Shown piece after piece: positions 1 through 10,807 of a stretch of DNA of 64,000 nt. Under the pieces are notes generated by a model. It worked only from the letters and a program-made list of their open reading frames with translations. It did no database searches and was not told the origin of the DNA. Positions within the stretch are counted from its first letter, which is position 1, and the number at the start of each line of letters is the position of its first letter. The DNA lies in contig NZ_JANFOJ010000002.1 in assembly GCF_024385605.1 (NCBI RefSeq), forward strand, positions 348,570 through 412,569. Reading direction: 5' to 3'. The DNA comes from Sporolactobacillus sp. STSJ-5 (GTDB lineage: Bacteria; Bacillota; Bacilli; Bacillales; Sporolactobacillaceae). The position numbers and the translations under genes are program-made.

Positions 1-1
1 T

Positions 2-343
2 GTATTTGGAAAAGATGTCTTTCAAGGGGCACTTGTCGGACTGAGCCACTTGTTGCGCCATGCTGCGCCGCTTTTTGTTATGTGTGACCAGTCGGATCTT
101 TCTGTGGTACCGAAAATAAAAGCACCGCATAATGAGAAGCCTTCAGTATTTTTGTATGATAAGTATCCCGGCGGAATCGGATTAAGCGAGAAATTGTATC
201 AGGAGCTGCCTCTTTTGCTTGATAAAGCGAGTGAAATGATTAATAATTGCAGCTGTGAATCCGGCTGCCCATCTTGTATCGGCTTTGTTAATGAGGGCAA
301 GGCAGCGAAGACGGCATTGCGCCGTTTATTAAAGGAACGATGA
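2..343 (+). CDS. yprA: DEAD/DEAH-box helicase YprA, C-terminal part (5' end outside window)
   Basis: The open frame enters from the left edge and ends in TGA at 341-343, so only about the last 113 residues are seen. The text contains the C-terminal cysteine cluster C-S-C-E-S-G-C-P-S-C, typical of the DUF1998 zinc-binding tail of YprA/MrfA-type superfamily 2 helicases. In Bacillus the full protein is about 750 residues and has been linked to mitomycin-damage repair together with YprB; that role is family knowledge. The stop overlaps the yprB start (ATGA), which implies translational coupling. The helicase motifs lie outside the window. Confidence 0.88.
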   Translation, partial: VFGKDVFQGALVGLSHLLRHAAPLFVMCDQSDLSVVPKIKAPHNEKPSVFLYDKYPGGIGLSEKLYQELPLLLDKASEMINNCSCESGCPSCIGFVNEGKAAKTALRRLLKER

Positions 344-1623
344 TTGTGTCATTAACGAAAAAACTGCAATTATACAGAAAACAGCTGCATGATCAAAATG
401 CTGCTTCTAGACAGCAAGCAGCTCAACATCTAAACTCAGCCGAACACGAGTCAGAGACAGATCAAGAAATACAAAAAGCTGCAAAACAACTCGGTGCTGA
501 ACTATGCCGTTTTGAAGATCAATACGTCCTTGTTCATTCAGAGCTGCTGCCGATCAATTTGAAAATAGGGCCATATTTAATACGTGACCTTTTTCCATTG
601 GTGAATGCCTGGCAGTCAGCTTGTGAAAAGCACCCTCTGTCAGCAAAGGGGTTGCACGCAGAGGATCTGCTTTTTTTTGACACGGAAACAACTGGTCTTG
701 GCTCGGGCACTGGTCAAATGATCTTTTTAATCGGCATGGCACGATTGACACGTAACGGACTGGAATTGAGTCAATACCTCCTGCCTGGTCCTGGTCATGA
801 AGCAGCGTTCTATGATGCATTCCTGACTGACTGCCGTTCATTGAAAAATTTAGTCACATTTAACGGGAAGGCGTTTGACTGGCCACGAGTAAAGACCCGT
901 CATCAATTTGTTCGTGATCAGGTTCCGAAGCTCCCTTCATTCGGACATTTCGATCTGCTTCATGCTTCAAGGAGACTATGGAAAAAAAGACTGGAATCCG
1001 TACGTCTTCAAACAGTAGAAAATGAAATTCTTTCTATGGGCAGAAAAGCAGATGTTCCAGGGAAAATGGCGCCGTTTCTTTATTTTCAGTTCCTGAAACA
1101 TCCGGATGCGGATTTAGTGAAAGGGATTATGGAACATAATCGAGAGGATGTTCTTACTTTGATCAGCTTGTATATTCATCTCTCGAATAAAATCTTGAAC
1201 AGAGTCGAAGCGGATCCCGAGGAACAATATGAGATTGCTCGTTGGGATGAACAGATTGGCGATCGGGAACATGCTCAGAAGCTATGGAAAGAACTCATTC
1301 CAAAAAAATCACCCTATCAAAGTAAGGCCAAATGGCGGCTTGCGGAATTATATAAGCGAGAAGGGGAGTACTTGACTTCGTTAGATTTATTTAAATCTGC
1401 TCTCTGTGATTCAGGTGATGATCAAGTGCCATTATGCATTGAAACTGCGAAATTACTTGAGCATCAGTTTAAAGACTATACCCATGCGCTTTATTATACA
1501 AAGCAAGCACTTGAATATTTTTATCAAAGGCATCCAAACGATTTAGATTCAGTAAGAAAAAAAGAAGTTGAATATTTGAAACGTTTAAATCGTCTTGACC
1601 AGCGGATTGGAAATAATTCATGA
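340..1623 (+). CDS. yprB: YprB, RNase H-like exonuclease with TPR-type C-terminus
   Basis: This 427-residue protein has a DEDD-type 3'-5' exonuclease fold: D114 and E116 in FFDTETTGLGSG, D180 in FNGKAFDWP, and H266/D270 in EHNRED. The region after about 285 is helical and resembles tetratricopeptide repeats (KWRLAELYKREGEYLTSLDL). It matches Bacillus YprB (about 413 aa). YprA and YprB (MrfA/MrfB) are reported to act together in mitomycin-C repair in B. subtilis, so a helicase-nuclease pair is the likely unit. Its ATG overlaps the yprA stop by four bases, so both are probably made from one transcript. Confidence 0.9.
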   Translation: MIVSLTKKLQLYRKQLHDQNAASRQQAAQHLNSAEHESETDQEIQKAAKQLGAELCRFEDQYVLVHSELLPINLKIGPYLIRDLFPLVNAWQSACEKHPLSAKGLHAEDLLFFDTETTGLGSGTGQMIFLIGMARLTRNGLELSQYLLPGPGHEAAFYDAFLTDCRSLKNLVTFNGKAFDWPRVKTRHQFVRDQVPKLPSFGHFDLLHASRRLWKKRLESVRLQTVENEILSMGRKADVPGKMAPFLYFQFLKHPDADLVKGIMEHNREDVLTLISLYIHLSNKILNRVEADPEEQYEIARWDEQIGDREHAQKLWKELIPKKSPYQSKAKWRLAELYKREGEYLTSLDLFKSALCDSGDDQVPLCIETAKLLEHQFKDYTHALYYTKQALEYFYQRHPNDLDSVRKKEVEYLKRLNRLDQRIGNNS

Positions 1624-1770
1624 AGGAAATGAGTATTACCCGGGCAAGCGCAAATAGTGCCTTAAATCGTCACAAATCACCTGCATTTTCAATGAGTTTG
1701 AAACTTTTCGACAAATTAGGTGTTGATGTGAATGATGCATACTTTAAATGAATTGACTGGAGGCGGGATG

Positions 1771-2361
1771 ATGCGTGAAAACGGATCGGCCATTTTAGTT
1801 ACCGGATACAAAGCTCATGAACTTGGCATTTTTTCGAGGGATCATCCAGGTATTCAAGTCATTCGTTACGCGTTAAAGAAAAAGATGCGTGAATACGTTG
1901 AGGACGGAGCACAATGGTTTGTCATAAGCGGCCAGACGGGGGTTGAATTATGGGCTGGGCAGGCATGTCTTGAATTACGCGATTCCGATCAATTGAATGT
2001 AAATCTTGCGGTTTTGATGCCTTTTCTTAATCAAGAAGAGCACTATAAGGAGTGGCAGCAGGAAATTTATGCCCAGATTCTTGAGGGGGCAGATTACACG
2101 GGATATATAAGCAAACGCCCCTATGAAAGTCCGGTTCAGCTGAGGCAGAAAAATGAATTTCTGGTTGCAAAAACGGATGCAATGTTGATTATTTATGATG
2201 AGGAATCGCCCGGCTCTCCAAATTATTCCCTGAGTGTCGCGAAAAGAAAAGCACGAAGCACGGCTTACCCGATTCAAGCCATAAATCGTTTTGACTTAGA
2301 TTTTGCTGCTGAAGATCTATTGCAGCAAAATCCTGATTACTGGACAAATAATGATGCTTAA
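1771..2361 (+). CDS. ypsA: YpsA, SLOG-superfamily (DUF1273) protein
   Basis: About 196 residues. It begins with the Rossmann-like strand ILVTGYKAHELGIF and carries the SLOG signature FVISGQTGVELWAG. SLOG proteins are thought to bind nucleotides or nucleotide-derived ligands. In Bacillus, YpsA sits beside gpsB and affects cell division and oxidative-stress resistance; the ligand is not settled. The start is ATG at 1771 (or 1768), 7 (or 4) nt after GGAGG at 1759-1763. The in-frame ATG at 1732 lacks a ribosome site. It lies between yprB and gpsB exactly as in Bacillus. Confidence 0.9.
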   Translation: MRENGSAILVTGYKAHELGIFSRDHPGIQVIRYALKKKMREYVEDGAQWFVISGQTGVELWAGQACLELRDSDQLNVNLAVLMPFLNQEEHYKEWQQEIYAQILEGADYTGYISKRPYESPVQLRQKNEFLVAKTDAMLIIYDEESPGSPNYSLSVAKRKARSTAYPIQAINRFDLDFAAEDLLQQNPDYWTNNDA

Positions 2362-2521
2362 CAAGTAAAATACAGGTTATTAAAATGTATCTTTTGATTA
2401 GCTTATTAACCAAACAATGCGCATAATAAAAAAATAAAGAAAACCGTAATGAATAAGCGATTGACACAATAGACTAAATTTGAAAAAATAAGACGAGATA
2501 CTTAGCTTGGAGTGAATGGAA

Positions 2522-2833
2522 ATGGCAGACCAGAAGACGATCAGATTAACAAAAAATGAAATTCTCCATAAAGAATTTAAAACGGGCTTTCATGGCTATC
2601 AGCAGGACGAGGTTGATCAATTTTTAGATATCGTGATCAGTGATTACGATATTTTCAACGCAGAGATCCTGCGCCTGCGCGAAGAAAACAAACGGCTTAA
2701 AGGTCAACTGACAGATGAAGAAGGACAGCGGACTGCTACACCGGTTGAAAATCAAGGGTTGACAAACTATGACATTTTAAAACGGCTGTCTAATCTTGAA
2801 AAGCATGTTTTCGGCAGCAGGCTCGGTGAATAA
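2522..2833 (+). CDS. gpsB: Cell division protein GpsB
   Basis: This 103-residue DivIVA-like protein has the N-terminal membrane/PBP-binding region (LTKNEILHKEFKTGFHGYQQ, then DEVDQFLD), a central coiled coil (about 40-65) and a C-terminal trimerising segment (TNYDILKRLSNLEKHVFG). GpsB coordinates septal and lateral wall synthesis and binds PBP1 (PonA), which is encoded at 42.6 kb here. ATG at 2522 is preferred: GGAG at 2509-2512 is 9 nt upstream, whereas the ATG at 2516 is only 3 nt from it. Confidence 0.95.
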   Translation: MADQKTIRLTKNEILHKEFKTGFHGYQQDEVDQFLDIVISDYDIFNAEILRLREENKRLKGQLTDEEGQRTATPVENQGLTNYDILKRLSNLEKHVFGSRLGE

Positions 2834-2846
2834 TAACGAAAAAGGG

Positions 2847-2875
2847 TTGCTTCTTTAATTAAATTGGATTATAAT
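2847..2875 (+). promoter_or_regulatory. Sigma-A promoter of rnpB
   Basis: The -35 box TTGCTT (2847-2852) and a perfect -10 box TATAAT (2870-2875) are separated by 17 nt. Initiation would fall near 2882-2888, just where the RNase P RNA P1 helix begins. Confidence 0.85.
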
Positions 2876-2887
2876 GTGTAGCTGTGA

Positions 2888-3295
2888 CATTGTTCGTGTT
2901 CGGGTGATCGCTGTATCCCTTGCGGATATAGAGGAAAGTCCATGCTCGCACGGTCTGTGATGACCGTAGTGTTCGTGCCTGGCGAAGTCATAAGCCAGGG
3001 TAGTTCGGAGCAATCTGAGCTAACGGCGGGAGAGAAACCTGTGTTCCTTCGGGAATATGGTTTGCCATCCCATAAAGTGCCATAGTGACGATGTCTTTTG
3101 GAAACAAAAGAAGTGGAACGCGGTAAACCCCTCGAGCGGGAAACTCAAACTTGGTAGAGGAACCCTTTGGAAGGAATCAAACGGAAAAAGGGACAGATGA
3201 TTCTGTAGATAGATGATTGCCGCTTTCGTACGAGGAGCGTGCAGCTCCGTTTGAGTGCGAAGGTACAGAACATGGCTTACAGAACATGAATAATG
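2888..3295 (+). ncRNA. rnpB: RNase P RNA, type B
   Basis: This is the catalytic RNA that matures the 5' ends of tRNAs. Hallmarks are GAGGAAAGTCCATGCTCGCA near the 5' end, GTAGTGTTCGTGCC, GTGGAACGCGGTAAACCCCT in the core, and TAGATAGATGATTGCCG and ACATGGCTTACAGAAC near the 3' end, all typical of the Bacillus (type B) form. Helix P1 closes the molecule: CATTGTTCGTGTTC at 2888 pairs with GAACATGAATAATG ending at 3295, 14 pairs counting G-U. It sits between gpsB and ypsC as in Bacillus. Confidence 0.97.
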
Positions 3296-3308
3296 CATTT
3301 TAATGAAG

Positions 3309-3334
3309 AAAAAGCCCGTTAAGGGCTTTTTTTG
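3309..3334 (+). terminator. Rho-independent terminator of rnpB
   Basis: An AAAGCCC / GGGCTTT stem with a GTTAA-type loop is followed by a run of seven T, directly after the RNase P RNA. Confidence 0.9.
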
Positions 3335-3425
3335 TTGCAATCTTGTGATTGCAGTTCATTTTGATAAATTTCAATTGTACTTTCGGCTATAAAATGCAGG
3401 AATTCCTAAGAGAGGAAACATCGAC

Positions 3426-4562
3426 ATGAGTGAGAAATGGACGTTGATTGCGACGACAGCGATGGGATTAGAAGCAATTGCCGCAAGAGAACTAAGAAAT
3501 TTAGGCTATGAGGATTTAAAAGTAGAAAACGGCAGAATCTTGTTTTCCGGAGGACCTCTAGACATTTGTCGGTGTAACCTTTGGCTCCGTACCGCAGATC
3601 GTATCAGACTTCAAATTGGTGCATTTAAAGCGGATACCTTTGACAGTCTCTTTGAACAAACAAAAGCGCTCCCATGGGCAGATTTTCTTCCGGAAAACGC
3701 AATGTTTCCGGTAATCGGGAAATCCCATAAATCAATTCTGCACAGTGTGCCTGACTGCCAAGCAATTGTTAAGAAAGCAATTGTTGAATCAATGAAGCAG
3801 CATTATAATCAAGAATGGTTTGATGAAGATGGACCGATGTTTAAAATCCAGGTCGCACTTGAAAAAGATTGGGCGACGCTTGCCATTGATACTTCGGGAG
3901 ATGGGTTGCATAAGCGAGGCTACAGACAGCTGCACAACTTGGCACCGCTCAAGGAAACCTTGGCTAGTGCACTGATTTTGCTCAGTCGCTGGAAGCCGGA
4001 TCAGCCGTTTGTCGATCCTTTCTGTGGTTCAGGTACTTTGCCGATCGAAGCGGCTATGATCGGTCAGAATATTGCTCCAGGATTTAATCGGGATTTTGTT
4101 TCTGAATCATGGCCGATTATTTCGAAAAACTATTGGGAACAGGCACGAGAGGAAGCAGAAAATAAGGCAAACTATGACCAGCCCTTAATGATTATGGGCA
4201 GCGACATTGATCACAAAATGATTGAACTGTCCGAGCATAATGCACTCGAAGCCGGCTTTGGGGGACTCATTACCTTTAAGCAAATGCAGGTCGCTGATTT
4301 TACAACGAAGGATGAGAACGGATGCATGATAGGAAATCCGCCATATGGAGAACGAATGGGCGACCAGGAGCAGATTCAAACGATTTGCAGTGACCTTGGA
4401 GAACTGTTCAAAACTTATAAATCATGGTCCTTTTACTTCATCTCATCTTTTGAAAAATTCGAAAATTATTTTGGACGTTCGGCAAGCAAAAAAAGAAAAC
4501 TGTATAATGGACGGATTCGGACCGACTTTTATCAATATTTTGGCAAAAAGTATTCGGATTAA
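3426..4562 (+). CDS. ypsC: THUMP-domain rRNA guanine/adenine-N methyltransferase YpsC (RlmL-N family)
   Basis: 378 residues, close to Bacillus YpsC (385). It has an N-terminal ferredoxin-like/THUMP region (about 1-165), then a Rossmann methyltransferase domain with the SAM-binding motif DPFCGSGT (197-204) and the N-methylase motif NPPYGER (304-310). The family methylates 23S rRNA at an exocyclic base amine. This protein corresponds to the RlmL half of the fused E. coli RlmKL, whose product is m2G2445; the exact site here is inferred. AGAGAGG lies about 8 nt before the ATG. It follows rnpB, the usual Bacillus order. Confidence 0.88.
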   Translation: MSEKWTLIATTAMGLEAIAARELRNLGYEDLKVENGRILFSGGPLDICRCNLWLRTADRIRLQIGAFKADTFDSLFEQTKALPWADFLPENAMFPVIGKSHKSILHSVPDCQAIVKKAIVESMKQHYNQEWFDEDGPMFKIQVALEKDWATLAIDTSGDGLHKRGYRQLHNLAPLKETLASALILLSRWKPDQPFVDPFCGSGTLPIEAAMIGQNIAPGFNRDFVSESWPIISKNYWEQAREEAENKANYDQPLMIMGSDIDHKMIELSEHNALEAGFGGLITFKQMQVADFTTKDENGCMIGNPPYGERMGDQEQIQTICSDLGELFKTYKSWSFYFISSFEKFENYFGRSASKKRKLYNGRIRTDFYQYFGKKYSD

Positions 4563-4705
4563 CGAAAAAACAGGCAAATCGGACCGCTTCACGAGCTCAT
4601 CAAGCGAATGATTCTTCTTAGAGAAAGAAGGACATTACATTGAATACAGAGAAAAGAATGAAATAAGAACTTCCTGCATTTACTATCGTAAAAGGGGCGT
4701 TATCA

Positions 4706-6217
4706 ATGGCGATTACTGAAATTGTGGATTCTTATAATAAATATGTGAAAAAAATTATGGACTTTAACGAGGCCATTGCACTTGCAGAATGGGATATGCG
4801 GACTGGTGCGCCGATAAAAGGAATTAAGCAGCGTTCAGAGGTCGTTGGAACGCTCTCTGATGAAGTTTTTAAACGGTCGACTTCTGACGAAATGAAAGGA
4901 TACATAGATGCATTAACCGATCCAGCGGTTCATGATCAATTAGACTTGGTTACGAGAAGAATGGTTGAAGAATCGCAAAAAACATATGAACGCTTCATCA
5001 ATATTCCATCTGAAGAAAATAAAGCCTATGTGATTCTCCAATCCGAAGCACAGAGCGTATGGAAAGAAGCAAAGAAAAACAGTGATTTCGAGATGCTCCA
5101 ACCTTATTTGGAAAAAATGGTTGCGTTTAAGCGGAAGTTTATTGAGTACTGGGGCGTTAAAACAAATAAATATGATGCATTGCTCGATCTGTATGAACCT
5201 GGATTGACTGTTGAAACCATTGATCATGTGTTTGGCAAACTTCGCAAGGGGCTAATTCCATTAGTTGAAGCAGTTACAGCATCCAAAGACCAACCCCAAA
5301 ACGCTTTTCTAACCGCTTCATTTCCTGTTGAAAAGCAAAAGGCGCTCTGTCTCCATTTACTTAAGGAAATCGGATATGATTTTGACGCCGGACGTCTTGA
5401 TGAAACAGAACATCCCTTTGAAATCACCCTCAATCCCGGCGATGTGCGTGTGACAACGAATTACCAGGAGAATGATTTTATATCAACGGTTCTAGGAACG
5501 ATTCACGAAGGCGGTCATGCTTTGTACGAACAGCATATATCTCGTGAATTAGTCGGAACGCCGCTATGTGAAGGGACCTCCATGGGGATTCATGAGTCAC
5601 AATCGCTTTTCTTTGAAAATTTTATCGGTAGAAGCAAAGCGTTCTGGTCTTGTCATTATGAAGAGTTGAAAAAGTATGCAAACGGCCAGTTTGACGATGT
5701 ATCTCTCGATGATTTCTATCGAGCCATCAACGTTTCCCGCCCATCCTTTATTCGTACCTTGGCTGATGAATTAACCTATCCGCTTCATATTATGGTACGC
5801 TATGATATTGAAAAAGGATTGTTTAATGGTGATTTGAGTGTGAAGGACCTTCCAAGTGTATGGAACGAAAAAATGAACGAATATCTTGGTATCACTCCCA
5901 CAAATGACCGTGAGGGAGTGCTTCAAGATATTCACTGGCCAGGCGGCGATTTTGGCTACTTTCCATCTTATGCGCTAGGCTATGTTTATGCTGCTCAATT
6001 TAAGAACACGATGATTAAAGATGTACCTGATTTCGATGCGCGCGTCAGCTCCGGTAATCTAGAAGTGGTCACAGAGTGGCTCAGCAAACATATTCATCAG
6101 TTTGGCCGCTTAAAAAAGCCTCTTGAAATTCTTAATGATACGACTGGAGAAGGACCCAATCCAGATTATTTATTGAATGAACTGTCGAAAAAATACAGTG
6201 ACATCTATCGTCTTTAA
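4706..6217 (+). CDS. ypwA: Metallocarboxypeptidase of the Taq family (M32), YpwA
   Basis: 503 residues, matching the family length. The zinc site is H267-E-G-G-H271 and the third ligand is probably E297 in GIHESQSLFFEN, the M32 signature. The C-terminal region contains IRTLADELTYPLHIMVRYDIE and the family motif DIHWPGGDFGYFPSYALG. M32 enzymes remove C-terminal residues from peptides in the cytosol. A ribosome site (AAAGGGGCG) precedes the ATG. It stands alone between ypsC and parE with short spacers. Confidence 0.92.
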   Translation: MAITEIVDSYNKYVKKIMDFNEAIALAEWDMRTGAPIKGIKQRSEVVGTLSDEVFKRSTSDEMKGYIDALTDPAVHDQLDLVTRRMVEESQKTYERFINIPSEENKAYVILQSEAQSVWKEAKKNSDFEMLQPYLEKMVAFKRKFIEYWGVKTNKYDALLDLYEPGLTVETIDHVFGKLRKGLIPLVEAVTASKDQPQNAFLTASFPVEKQKALCLHLLKEIGYDFDAGRLDETEHPFEITLNPGDVRVTTNYQENDFISTVLGTIHEGGHALYEQHISRELVGTPLCEGTSMGIHESQSLFFENFIGRSKAFWSCHYEELKKYANGQFDDVSLDDFYRAINVSRPSFIRTLADELTYPLHIMVRYDIEKGLFNGDLSVKDLPSVWNEKMNEYLGITPTNDREGVLQDIHWPGGDFGYFPSYALGYVYAAQFKNTMIKDVPDFDARVSSGNLEVVTEWLSKHIHQFGRLKKPLEILNDTTGEGPNPDYLLNELSKKYSDIYRL

Positions 6218-6313
6218 TCCATATGATTCAAAGTAACAACCTGAACGTCAGAGATAGATCAGATTGCATCCTGTTCCTTGTTGAATAGGATGATGGAGAA
6301 AGGGGTTCTTTAT

Positions 6314-8272
6314 TTGGCAAGACAAGTATCAGCTTATGATGATGACACGATACAAATACTCGAAGGCTTGGAAGCTGTACGAAAACGCCCGGGCATGTAT
6401 ATTGGTTCTACAGATTCAAGAGGGCTGCATCACCTTGTTTATGAAATTGTTGATAATGCAGTAGACGAAGCGCTCGCCGGCTATGGAAATGAAATTCTTG
6501 TTCGCATTCATAAAGACGGAAGCGTGAGTGTTCGTGACTTTGGACGCGGGATGCCAACCGGAATGCATCGAACGGGGAAACCGACAGTCGAAGTCATCTT
6601 TACCATTTTGCATGCGGGAGGCAAATTCGGACAAAGCGGCGGTTATAAAACGAGCGGTGGATTGCATGGCGTCGGCTCTTCTGTCGTCAATGCGCTCTCA
6701 GAATGGCTGGAAGTAACCATTTGGCGTGACGGAAAGATTTTCAAGCAGCGCTTTGAACACGGCGGTCATCCGGCGACAACACTTGAGGAGATCGGCACAA
6801 CGCGTGAGACCGGATCATTGATCCATTTTAAACCGGATGCGACGATTTTCAGTACAACTGCTTACCAGTTTGACATCTTAAGTGAACGGCTCCGCGAATC
6901 AGCATTTCTTCAAAAAGGAATGAAAATTGTACTTACTGATGAACGAAGCGACCGTGAAGACGTTTATCACTATGAAGAGGGAATTAAAGAATTTGTCGCT
7001 TATTTGAATGAAGACAAGGACGTCCTTCATCCTGTTGTTGCCTTTGAGGGTACAGCCAATGAGATGGAGGTTGAAGTTGCATTTCAATATAATGACGGCT
7101 ATTCGGAAAATTTAATCTCTTTCGTAAATCATGTGCGTACCAAGGATGGCGGCACGCATGAATCCGGATTTCGTACTGCGCTGACGCGTGTATTCAACGA
7201 CTACGCGCGAAAGAGCGGTATTTTGAAGGAAAAAGAGAAAAATTTGGACGGTACGGATATTCGTGAAGGGTTCATGGGAATTGTCTCAATTCGTGTTCCA
7301 GAGCATTTGCTGCAATTTGAAGGACAGACCAAGGAAAAGCTGGGAACAAGTGAAGCGCGATCAGCCGTAGATACAGTTGTATCGGAACAGCTTGCTTATT
7401 TTCTTGAAGAGAATCCCCAGACGAGTGAAAAATTAATACGAAAAGCGACACGTGCACGGCAAGCACGTATCGCGGCACGAAAAGCCAGAGAAGATGCCAG
7501 AAACGGGAAAAAGTCGAAACGTAAGGAAACGATGCTGAGCGGTAAGCTGACTCCGGCATCTTCTAAAAATGCAGAACGCAACGAGCTGTACCTTGTCGAA
7601 GGTGATTCGGCAGGTGGTTCAGCAAAGCAAGGGCGTGATCGTAAATTTCAAGCTGTTTTGCCGCTTCGAGGCAAGGTCATTAATACCCAAAAAGCCCGGC
7701 TCGAAGAAATTATGAAAAACGAAGAAATCAACACGATTATTTATGCAATTGGCGCAGGGGTAGGTTCGGATTTTTCTATTAAAGACAGTAATTACGATAA
7801 AATTATTATCATGACAGATGCCGATAACGATGGTGCACACATTCAAGTGCTTCTGCTTACCTTCTTTTATCGATACATGCGGCCACTAATTGAGGCGGGT
7901 AAAGTGTATATAGCGCTGCCCCCTCTTTATAAAGTCAGCAAAGGGATCGGGAAAAAAGAAACACTTGAGTATGCCTGGGATGATAATGGACTTAAAGAAG
8001 CGATTAAAACAATTGGTAAAGGCTATACCATTCAACGTTACAAAGGCTTGGGTGAAATGAATGCCGATCAGCTTTGGGAAACAACGATGAATCCTGAATC
8101 GAGAACCTTAATTAAGGTTCATATCGAAGATAAAGCCTATGCCGAGCGTAGAGTGAGTACACTTATGGGTGATAAAGTGGAACCGCGGCGCAAATGGATT
8201 GAATCTCATGTGGCATTTGGTCTAGAAGAAGAAGCAAGTGAAGGATTGACCGCTGTGAAAGGTGCTGACTAA
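6314..8272 (+). CDS. parE: DNA topoisomerase IV subunit B
   Basis: The GHKL ATPase subunit that powers decatenation of daughter chromosomes. It has an N-terminal ATP-binding region ([46 protein letters not shown]) and a TOPRIM domain ([36 protein letters not shown]). The 652-residue form is chosen, starting at TTG 6314: AAAGGGG ends 8 nt upstream and the N-terminus MARQ matches Bacillus ParE (MARK). The frame is open to a TTG at 6278, but that lacks an SD. It lies 2 nt before parC. Confidence 0.96.
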   Translation: MARQVSAYDDDTIQILEGLEAVRKRPGMYIGSTDSRGLHHLVYEIVDNAVDEALAGYGNEILVRIHKDGSVSVRDFGRGMPTGMHRTGKPTVEVIFTILHAGGKFGQSGGYKTSGGLHGVGSSVVNALSEWLEVTIWRDGKIFKQRFEHGGHPATTLEEIGTTRETGSLIHFKPDATIFSTTAYQFDILSERLRESAFLQKGMKIVLTDERSDREDVYHYEEGIKEFVAYLNEDKDVLHPVVAFEGTANEMEVEVAFQYNDGYSENLISFVNHVRTKDGGTHESGFRTALTRVFNDYARKSGILKEKEKNLDGTDIREGFMGIVSIRVPEHLLQFEGQTKEKLGTSEARSAVDTVVSEQLAYFLEENPQTSEKLIRKATRARQARIAARKAREDARNGKKSKRKETMLSGKLTPASSKNAERNELYLVEGDSAGGSAKQGRDRKFQAVLPLRGKVINTQKARLEEIMKNEEINTIIYAIGAGVGSDFSIKDSNYDKIIIMTDADNDGAHIQVLLLTFFYRYMRPLIEAGKVYIALPPLYKVSKGIGKKETLEYAWDDNGLKEAIKTIGKGYTIQRYKGLGEMNADQLWETTMNPESRTLIKVHIEDKAYAERRVSTLMGDKVEPRRKWIESHVAFGLEEEASEGLTAVKGAD

Positions 8273-8274
8273 GT

Positions 8275-10722
8275 GTGGTAAATAGAGAAAAATTAGTGAA
8301 TCGGACGCTCGAAGAAGTGATGGGCGACCGATTTGGCATTTATAGCAAATATATTATTCAGGAGCGTGCACTCCCCGATGTTCGGGATGGATTGAAGCCG
8401 GTGCAGCGCCGAATCCTCTATGCGATGCTTCGTGACGGGAATACGAACGACAAACCGTTCCGCAAGTCGGCAAAAACGGTCGGCAACGTAATCGGCAACT
8501 ACCATCCGCATGGTGATTCCTCGGTCTATGAAGCAATGGTACGAATGAGTCAGGATTGGAAAGTGCGGATGCCGCTTATTGAAATGCACGGGAACAACGG
8601 TAGTCTTGACGGTGATCCGCCGGCAGCGATGCGTTACACTGAAGCTCGATTGTCGAAGATATCTGCTGAACTGCTTCGTGATATTGACGCGAAGACTGTC
8701 GACTACGTGCTTAATTTTGATGACACAACGGAGGAACCAACTGTTTTTCCATCGAAATTCCCAAATTTGCTGGTTAACGGTTCAACGGGAATTTCAGCGG
8801 GCTATGCAACAGAAATTCCACCACATTGCTTGTCTGAAATCATCGACGCAACGATTATGCTGATGGAAAATCCAAAAGCCACAGTCGATGATTTAATGAC
8901 CTATGTTAAGGGTCCGGATTTTCCATCGGGTGGAATTGTTCAAGGATTGGACGGAATTAAGAAAGCATACAAAACCGGAAAAGGCAGAATTGTGTTGCGC
9001 GCCCGTACGGAAATTGACACCTTACGTACAGGAAGAAAGCAGATTATCATTACTGAGCTGCCCTATGAGGTTAATAAGGCGATGCTCGTGAAAAAGATGG
9101 ACGAACTTCGCCTTGATCACAAGGTTGAAGGCGTTTCAGAAGTACGTGACGAGACAGACCGCAGCGGCATGCGTGTCATTATTGAGTTAAAGAAGGATGC
9201 AGATCCAAACGGCATTTTAAATTTCTATTTTAAAAATACCGATCTGCAGATTTCTTATAACTTTAATATGGTAGCGATTGATCATAAAGCTCCAAGACAG
9301 CTAGGGATTAAGGAAATCCTCGAAGCCTATATTGAACACCAAAAAGAAGTAGTTACTCGTCGATCACAATATGAACTTCAAAAAAGTATTGACCGCCAAC
9401 ACATCGTTCGTGGATTAATCAAGGCAATCTCAATACTTGACGAAGTTATTCGTGTGATCCGAAGTTCTAAAGATAAAAAGAGCGCAAAGCAGAATCTTTG
9501 TGATTCATTTGGTTTTACTGAAATCCAAGCAGAAGCAATTGTGAACTTACAATTGTATCGTTTAACGAATACGGATATTGTTACACTTCAAGAAGAAGAA
9601 CATCAGCTGGATATAACGATTGCCCGATTACAGGGGATCCTTAATTCGAGTAAAAAACTGATAGGGGTTATTAAAAAGGAATTAATGGACGTTCGAAAAA
9701 AATATGCGGACGCAAGAAGAACGACTATTGAAGCGGAAATTGAAGAAATCAAGATTGATCTTGAAGTCATGGTTGCTTCCGAAGAGGTTATGGTCTCCCT
9801 TACAAAACATGGCTACGTAAAGCGTTCAAGTCTTCGTTCGTATACTGCAAGCGGCGATGATGCAGTGGCGATGAAGGAAACGGATCATCCACTATTCCAA
9901 CAACAGATGAACACAACCGATACTTTACTTGTGTTTACGGACAAAGGCCGATATGTTTATTTGCCTGTCCATGAAATCCAGGATCGTCGCTGGAAAGAAC
10001 TTGGCCAGCATATTGCCAGCATTGTTCCGATTGATCCGGATGAAGTTATTATCTCTGCTGTTCCTGTGAATGATTTTGAACACACAGAATTGTATATGAC
10101 TTTCTTTACCAAACTTGGCATGGTCAAACGAACAAAATTGCTTGAGTATAAAGCACAGCGACGTTCAAAGCCTTTGACCGCTTTAAAATTGAAAAAGGAT
10201 GACTCATGTATTGTGGCAATGGCAACCGATGGTTCTTCAGATTTGATCCTTGCGACTTATATGGGCTACGGATTACGTTTCGCTGAACAAGAGGCTGGAG
10301 AAGTCGGTCAGCGCGCAGCAGGTGTAAAAGCGGTTCAGTTAAAAAATGGTGATACAGTGGCAGGTGCCGTTGCATTTACAAAACAATCAGATACCCGCTT
10401 ACTAATTGTTACTGATCGTGGTGCAGTCAAGAAAATGAAAATAGAAGGACAAATCGAACAAACCGGTCGACCGAGACGCGGCGTACAGCTGTTGCGTGAA
10501 TTAAAGACACGACCGCATCATATTGTCGGATTGACACTTGTCGACAATAATGATCGAATCAATATAAGCTCAGATAAGGGCAAAGTGTTTACGCTGCAAT
10601 CAGAGGATATTCGAGTATCTGATCGGTACAGCAATGGTTCATTCTTTTTAGATCAGGATGAGGACGGAACGGTCAGCGAAATTTGGTCCGATACCATTCA
10701 ACTCAAAAAGGACGAAGGCTGA
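8275..10722 (+). CDS. parC: DNA topoisomerase IV subunit A
   Basis: 815-residue DNA-cleaving subunit of topoisomerase IV. The catalytic tyrosine is Y121 ([11 protein letters not shown]). The quinolone-resistance-determining segment reads [12 protein letters not shown], with wild-type-like S82, S83 and E86 (equivalent to S80, S81 and E84 in S. aureus GrlA). The C-terminal half holds the beta-pinwheel repeats ([11 protein letters not shown]). It starts with GTG, 2 nt after the parE stop, so the two subunits are co-translated. In B. subtilis parEC lies near the replication terminus. Confidence 0.96.
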   Translation: MVNREKLVNRTLEEVMGDRFGIYSKYIIQERALPDVRDGLKPVQRRILYAMLRDGNTNDKPFRKSAKTVGNVIGNYHPHGDSSVYEAMVRMSQDWKVRMPLIEMHGNNGSLDGDPPAAMRYTEARLSKISAELLRDIDAKTVDYVLNFDDTTEEPTVFPSKFPNLLVNGSTGISAGYATEIPPHCLSEIIDATIMLMENPKATVDDLMTYVKGPDFPSGGIVQGLDGIKKAYKTGKGRIVLRARTEIDTLRTGRKQIIITELPYEVNKAMLVKKMDELRLDHKVEGVSEVRDETDRSGMRVIIELKKDADPNGILNFYFKNTDLQISYNFNMVAIDHKAPRQLGIKEILEAYIEHQKEVVTRRSQYELQKSIDRQHIVRGLIKAISILDEVIRVIRSSKDKKSAKQNLCDSFGFTEIQAEAIVNLQLYRLTNTDIVTLQEEEHQLDITIARLQGILNSSKKLIGVIKKELMDVRKKYADARRTTIEAEIEEIKIDLEVMVASEEVMVSLTKHGYVKRSSLRSYTASGDDAVAMKETDHPLFQQQMNTTDTLLVFTDKGRYVYLPVHEIQDRRWKELGQHIASIVPIDPDEVIISAVPVNDFEHTELYMTFFTKLGMVKRTKLLEYKAQRRSKPLTALKLKKDDSCIVAMATDGSSDLILATYMGYGLRFAEQEAGEVGQRAAGVKAVQLKNGDTVAGAVAFTKQSDTRLLIVTDRGAVKKMKIEGQIEQTGRPRRGVQLLRELKTRPHHIVGLTLVDNNDRINISSDKGKVFTLQSEDIRVSDRYSNGSFFLDQDEDGTVSEIWSDTIQLKKDEG

Positions 10723-10740
10723 ATGGCTATCTTCGGATAA

Positions 10741-10797
10741 AGAAAAGCTTGGCGAGGCCAAGTCCTTGACGCCGGCGGAGCCTTAGCTTTTCTTATA
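10741..10797 (+). terminator. Probable terminator of parEC, branched hairpin
   Basis: An outer 10-bp stem AAGAAAAGCT / AGCTTTTCTT encloses a 6-bp inner hairpin (CTTGGC-GAG-GCCAAG). The outer arms leave a weak T-rich tail, so termination is plausible in either direction. The branching is unusual for a simple terminator. Confidence 0.55.
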
Positions 10798-10807
10798 CTA
10801 GATACCG

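Noticed and set aside
3020..3340. A 106-codon minus-strand frame
   Set aside because: It is antisense to the RNase P RNA and its terminator.
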